Assembly (NCBI RefSeq): GCF_947495205.1
Contig: NZ_CANLXV010000004.1
Span: 62,001-126,000 of the forward strand
DNA from: an uncultured Polaribacter sp.
GTDB lineage: Bacteria; Bacteroidota; Bacteroidia; Flavobacteriales; Flavobacteriaceae
Reading direction: 5' to 3'
DNA length: 64,000 nt
Both the position numbers and the translations under genes were made by a program. This document shows positions 60,393-64,000 of the stretch, piece by piece (positions within the stretch are counted from its first letter, which is position 1; each line of letters begins with the position of its first letter). A model generated the notes under the pieces. It had not been told where the DNA came from. It made no database searches and saw nothing but the letters and a program-made list of their open reading frames with translations.

Positions 60393-60705
60393 CTTTACAA
60401 ATTTAATTGTTTTTCAATTAATACGTATAAATTACAAATTTATTTTGCATTATGCCCAATGTTTAATTAAATTACTTAATTTTAAATTGATTATGTCTGT
60501 TGCTTTTTGTAAAATAAACGTTTACTAATAAAAATAGCATTAACAAAAAACACGATTTTTAGCACAAAATAACGTTGTCTAAAAGATAGTACTTCTAAGT
60601 TATTTTTTTTTCTAACAAAAAAAAATCCTAACTTTAAAGAAGTTAGGATTTCAATATTTTATTCATAAGAGTGTTTCTTCCCTTTGATAAGATTAAGATA
60701 GGATT
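60393..60705. other. Intergenic stretch between the zeta gene and RNase Y
   Basis: About 313 bases. It holds GCATTAACA (60537-60545), which repeats the sequence at 59628, a TAACGTTGTC stretch (about 60569-60578) like other cassette ends, and the RNase Y terminator at 60617-60651. No reading frame is supported. Confidence 0.5.
60617..60651 (-). terminator. Rho-independent terminator of the RNase Y gene
   Basis: On the minus strand AAATCCTAACTT and AAGTTAGGATTT (12-base perfect stem, loop of 5) are followed by nine T's (plus-strand A run 60617-60625). It lies about 55 bases after the rny stop and is well placed to end that transcript. Confidence 0.85.
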
Positions 60706-62271
60706 CTATTTCGCTACATTAACAGCTCTAGTTTCTCTAATAACTGTAACTTTTACTTGTCCAGGATAGGTCATATCATTTTGTATTTTTTGAGAAATAC
60801 TAAAAGATAATTCAGAAGCTTTTGTATCATTTACCTTGGTACTTTCTACCATAACACGCAACTCTCTACCTGCTTGTATTGCATAAGCTTTCTGTACACC
60901 AGAAAAACCAAAGGCAATATCTTCTAAATCTTTTAAACGTTGTATATAAGAATCTAAAACTTGACGTCTTGCACCTGGTCTTGCACCAGAAATGGCGTCA
61001 CAAACTTGTACTATTGGAGAAATTAGAGATTTCATTTCAATTTCATCATGGTGCGCACCAATGGCATTACAAACATCTGGTTTTTCACCATATTTTTCTG
61101 CCCATTGCATTCCTAACAATGCATGTGGTAATTCACTTTCTTCATTAGGTACTTTACCAATATCATGCAGTAAACCTGCTCTTTTGGCAACCTTAGCATT
61201 TAAACCCATTTCAGAAGCCATAATACCACATAAATTGGCAACCTCTCTAGAGTGTTGTAAAAGGTTTTGACCGTAAGAAGATCTGTATTTCATTCTACCC
61301 ACAGCTTTTATTAATTCTGGGTGTAAACCATGAATTCCTAAATCAATAACCGTTCTTTTACCAACTTCTATAATTTCTTGGGTAATTTGTTTTTCTGTTT
61401 TCCCAACTACTTCTTCTATTCTAGCAGGGTGAATTCTACCATCTGTAACCAACTTGTGTAGCGATAAACGAGCAATTTCTCTACGAATTGGATCAAAACA
61501 AGATAAAATAATAGCATCTGGCGTATCATCTACAATAATCTCTACACCTGTAGCCGATTCAATTGCTCTAATGTTACGTCCTTCTCTACCAATTATTCTT
61601 CCTTTAACATCATCTGACTCTAAATTAAATACAGACACACAATTTTCTACAGCTTGCTCTACACCTACTCTTTGTATGGTTCCTAAAACTACTTTTCTTG
61701 CTTCTTGTTCTGCGGTTAGTTTTGCTTCTTCTACAGAGGTTTGAATAAAAGCCATTGCTTCTGTTTTGGCTTCGTCTTTTAAAGAAGATACCAGCTCCTT
61801 TTTAGCTTCTTCTGCAGATAAACCAGATATTTGTTCTAGCATATCTACATGCCTTTTGTGCATTTTTTCCAGCTCGCTTTCTTTCTTTTCTAAAAAGTCT
61901 AGTTTAAAATCGTAATCTTTATTTTTAGCTTCTAAAGATTGGTTTAACCTTTTGTTTTTATCAACTTCAGAGGCAACTTTAGACTCTCTATCTCGAATTC
62001 TTTTTTCTACATCAGAAATCTTTTTTTCTCGAGATAAAATTACTTTTTCATGCTCAGATTTTAATTCTATAAATTTTTCTTTTGCCTGTAAAATTTTCTC
62101 TTTTTTAATAGAATCCGCATCAATTTTAGCTTCTTTAATAATTGCAGAAGCCTCTTTTTTTGTGCTATTTAATAATTTTGTGCCCTTAGATTTTTCTATT
62201 GTTTTCGCAATAAAAAACCCAATTAATATTCCAATAATTCCCACAATAACGGGAAGTAACATTCCATCCAT
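60706..62271 (-). CDS. rny: Ribonuclease Y
   Basis: The 521-residue endonuclease has an N-terminal membrane helix (about 5-25), a long coiled coil (about 30-200), a KH domain (about 210-275; [20 protein letters not shown]) and an HD domain with [16 protein letters not shown] and [14 protein letters not shown], plus [11 protein letters not shown]. It starts mRNA decay at the membrane. Length and order are typical. It is followed by a strong terminator and preceded by the probable 6S RNA. Confidence 0.96.
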   Translation of the reverse strand: MDGMLLPVIVGIIGILIGFFIAKTIEKSKGTKLLNSTKKEASAIIKEAKIDADSIKKEKILQAKEKFIELKSEHEKVILSREKKISDVEKRIRDRESKVASEVDKNKRLNQSLEAKNKDYDFKLDFLEKKESELEKMHKRHVDMLEQISGLSAEEAKKELVSSLKDEAKTEAMAFIQTSVEEAKLTAEQEARKVVLGTIQRVGVEQAVENCVSVFNLESDDVKGRIIGREGRNIRAIESATGVEIIVDDTPDAIILSCFDPIRREIARLSLHKLVTDGRIHPARIEEVVGKTEKQITQEIIEVGKRTVIDLGIHGLHPELIKAVGRMKYRSSYGQNLLQHSREVANLCGIMASEMGLNAKVAKRAGLLHDIGKVPNEESELPHALLGMQWAEKYGEKPDVCNAIGAHHDEIEMKSLISPIVQVCDAISGARPGARRQVLDSYIQRLKDLEDIAFGFSGVQKAYAIQAGRELRVMVESTKVNDTKASELSFSISQKIQNDMTYPGQVKVTVIRETRAVNVAK

Positions 62272-62289
62272 AATTTAAATTTAATATAT

Positions 62290-62478
62290 AAAAAAAGCCT
62301 ACGATAGTTTGGTTTTTATAAACTCCATTATGACAAGTTTAGGACTAACTAGCTGATCAAGAATCCATCTAAAAACTAAAAATAAATTTAGCAATAATGG
62401 CGTGCTTTAGCAACTAAGACTCATCCTTCATAATAGGTATTTGTTGAGTTTATCAAACAATTTACTAACGTAGGCAGT
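62290..62478 (-). ncRNA. Probable 6S RNA (ssrS-like) between zapA and RNase Y
   Basis: The minus-strand transcript of about 185 bases would start near 62476 with TGCCTACG and end near 62297 with CGTAGGC followed by seven T's. The terminal helix GCCTACG/CGTAGGC is joined by a second pairing ATAAACTC (in GATAAACTC) with GAGTTTAT near the other end, leaving a large open middle, as in 6S RNA. The neighbourhood fits: E. coli ssrS lies directly after zapA. The tail of T's is a terminator. Bacteroidota are known to have 6S-Flavo RNA. I could not fold it or run a covariance model. Confidence 0.65.
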
Positions 62479-62503
62479 GTGTTGTTAATGTATTTTAAAG
62501 AAC

Positions 62504-62794
62504 TTATTTTAAATGAGCTTGTACCAAATTGGTTAACTCTTTAATTTTGTTTATTGCTTCAGTTTGCGTTGCATTTTTTTCTAATGATGAAATTTCTAAT
62601 TTAGATGCAAATTGCAAGGCGCACATTGCTAAAACATCTTGTTTATCACTAACTGCATAATTTTGCTCAAATCTTGCAATTAGTTTATTAATAGCTATTG
62701 CAGCTTTACGCATACCCTCTTCTTCTTTAGTGTTGTTTACACTTAAAGGATAGTTTCTACCAGCAATTATGATATTAATTTTTAATTTCTCCAC
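62504..62794 (-). CDS. zapA: Cell division protein ZapA
   Basis: The 96-residue protein has the ZapA N-terminal strand-helix (KINIIIAGRNYPLSVNNTKE, then EGMRKAAIAINKLIARFEQN) and a helical tail with the VLAMCALQFASKLEI segment. ZapA cross-links FtsZ filaments at midcell. Size is normal. It is 16 bases after the small coiled-coil gene and likely co-transcribed with it and the downstream 6S RNA. Confidence 0.9.
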   Translation of the reverse strand: MEKLKINIIIAGRNYPLSVNNTKEEEGMRKAAIAINKLIARFEQNYAVSDKQDVLAMCALQFASKLEISSLEKNATQTEAINKIKELTNLVQAHLK

Positions 62795-62810
62795 TATTTT
62801 AAAATGAACT

Positions 62811-63101
62811 TTATTCTTGTAACTGAATTATGCATTTATCGATTTCTCTAATTAATGCATTTATTTTGAGTTTTGTTTCTCTTTTATTTTGAATACTGCC
62901 TTCTATAGTTTTTGCAATTTTTAACGTATTCATTTTTTCTGTTTGATGCGCTAAAAGTTCCTCCTTTTCTAATAGTTCTTTTTGTAAAATCGTATTCCTT
63001 TTCAGCAATATTTCATTTTCCTCCTTTAAAAAATTGTAATTAAAAAGTAAACTTTTTAACCTATCTTCCAATAAATGAATTGCTTCTAGGGTATTACTCA
63101 T
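62811..63101 (-). CDS. Small coiled-coil protein upstream of zapA
   Basis: The 96-residue protein is mostly one coiled coil (about 8-65; heptads of Leu, Ile with Glu/Lys) with a shorter C-terminal helix. No family is recognised with certainty. Its position just before zapA and its ZapB-like character suggest a divisome accessory role; this is inference. Confidence 0.75.
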   Translation of the reverse strand: MSNTLEAIHLLEDRLKSLLFNYNFLKEENEILLKRNTILQKELLEKEELLAHQTEKMNTLKIAKTIEGSIQNKRETKLKINALIREIDKCIIQLQE

Positions 63102-63246
63102 AAAAATATTAGAATAAAACTATAAAAACAAATTTAGCAATCTCTTTTAAATTTTACAACATTTAATTGACATATTAATAAATACCTGATACTAAACAAT
63201 TTATAAAACACGGTATTTTTTACTATTTTTACCTAAAATTTTACGC

Positions 63247-64000
63247 TTGAAAAATACAATATTTTTATTTCTCCTTTTATTTGCACAAATTCTCTTTTCT
63301 CAAGAAAAATATCCTAAAAATTACTTTAGAAGTCCGTTAGACATACCCATTGTATTGTCTGGTACTTTTGGAGAATTGCGCAGCAATCACTTTCACTCTG
63401 GCTTAGACATTAAAACACAAGGTAAAGAGGGTTTGCCTGTTTTTGCCGTTGCAGAAGGTTATGTATCTCGTATTAAAGTACAACAATGGGGTTATGGTAA
63501 AGCCATTTATGTAACACACCCAAATGGTTACACCAGCGTATATGGGCACCTTAAAAAGTTTTCTAAAGAAATAGAGGCTTATGTAAAAGCCATTCAATAC
63601 AAAAAAGAAAATTATGAAACCGGAAATATTTTTCCAAAAAAGAATAAATTCCTATTAAAAAAAGGAGAAATCATAGCTTTTTCTGGTGATACAGGTGGTT
63701 CTGGAGGCCCACATCTTCATTTTGAAATTAGAAACACAAAAACAGAACATGTAATTAACCCAATGTATTTTGGCATTACTACGCCAGATACAAAAAAACC
63801 CACTTTTCAAGCATTACATGTATATCCATTAACAGAAAACACAAGAATAAATCAACAATACAACAGTTTTAAAGTTAACATAAAAAATATTGGTAATGGG
63901 GTTTATAAAGCAGATAAAATAATAGCAAATGGTACTATTGGCTTTAGTATCAATGCTTTTGACAGATTGAATAAAGCACCCAATAAAAACGGTATTTTTA
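63247..64000 (+). CDS. M23-family peptidase (LytM domain), partial at the right edge
   Basis: From a TTG at 63247 the frame stays open for 251 codons to the window edge. A signal peptide (KNTIFLFLLLFAQILFSQ) leads into a LytM/M23 domain with the zinc-binding HFHSGLDIKTQG (HxxxD) and the later GPHLHFEIRN (HxH), and a typical YVTHPNGYTSVYGHL strand. M23 enzymes cut peptidoglycan cross-bridges in the periplasm. The part after about residue 175 runs into an extra domain, so the full protein is probably over 500 residues. Divergent from the coiled-coil gene. Confidence 0.9.
   Translation, partial: MKNTIFLFLLLFAQILFSQEKYPKNYFRSPLDIPIVLSGTFGELRSNHFHSGLDIKTQGKEGLPVFAVAEGYVSRIKVQQWGYGKAIYVTHPNGYTSVYGHLKKFSKEIEAYVKAIQYKKENYETGNIFPKKNKFLLKKGEIIAFSGDTGGSGGPHLHFEIRNTKTEHVINPMYFGITTPDTKKPTFQALHVYPLTENTRINQQYNSFKVNIKNIGNGVYKADKIIANGTIGFSINAFDRLNKAPNKNGIF

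Noticed and set aside
1..64000. tRNA, rRNA, CRISPR arrays or complete insertion sequences
   Set aside because: None was seen by eye; no regularly spaced repeats and no transposase frame are present.

Overview
The window is AT-rich (roughly 30 percent GC by eye) chromosomal DNA from a member of the Bacteroidota, almost certainly a marine Flavobacteriaceae of the Polaribacter/Tenacibaculum type. Evidence: a PorV/PorQ-family protein, a DUF4105 protein, a WbqC protein, a four-helix-bundle protein inside a Wzm/Wzt locus, promoter -7 boxes of the TAnnTTTG type, several TTG/GTG starts and almost no Shine-Dalgarno sequences. No rRNA, tRNA, CRISPR array or complete insertion sequence was seen.

Layout. 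1-1817: an ECF sigma factor with an anti-sigma-like membrane protein and a truncated secreted protein. 2056-7793: two envelope proteins and priA; a 137-bp second copy of the priA 3' end lies on the far side of the beta-barrel gene. 7794-11219: an accessory island with a superfamily 1 helicase translationally coupled to an unknown 218-residue protein, flanked by hairpin repeats. 11220-26735: mostly housekeeping genes (THUMP rRNA methyltransferase, ZIP transporter, a lipoprotein/histidine kinase/response regulator operon, recQ, kpsF-tatC-carboxymuconolactone decarboxylase, lptB, pssA, a YheT hydrolase, a PorV/PorQ protein, DUF4105). 26715-55635: a surface polysaccharide locus of about 29 kb, all on the minus strand, with Wzm/Wzt ABC exporter, nonulosonic (sialic-type) acid synthesis and CMP activation, an aminosugar module, about a dozen glycosyltransferases including a GT10 fucosyltransferase, a Wzy/WaaL-type membrane protein and a polyprenyl glycosylphosphotransferase. 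55749-58057: a GNAT acetyltransferase gene split by about 1.9 kb carrying a Fic gene and a decayed VapBC-type toxin-antitoxin pair, each bounded by inverted repeats. 58083-64000: aroQ, xerD, a zeta-toxin-like kinase with a 50-residue overlapping partner, RNase Y, a probable 6S RNA, zapA, a small coiled-coil protein and a partial M23 peptidase.

How the parts fit. The kinase/regulator operon carries two NarL-like 7-2-7 dyads with the same core, one before the lipoprotein gene and one before the regulator gene, which suggests autoregulation. kpsF, lptB and the polysaccharide locus all serve the outer membrane. The accessory genes (helicase pair, Fic, VapBC, zeta pair) sit between core genes and share recurring boundary sequences ending in ACAAC, GTTGT or ACGTTG. 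The best candidates for undescribed biology are these repeat-bounded cassettes, the helicase plus 218-residue pair, and the gene-end duplication at priA.
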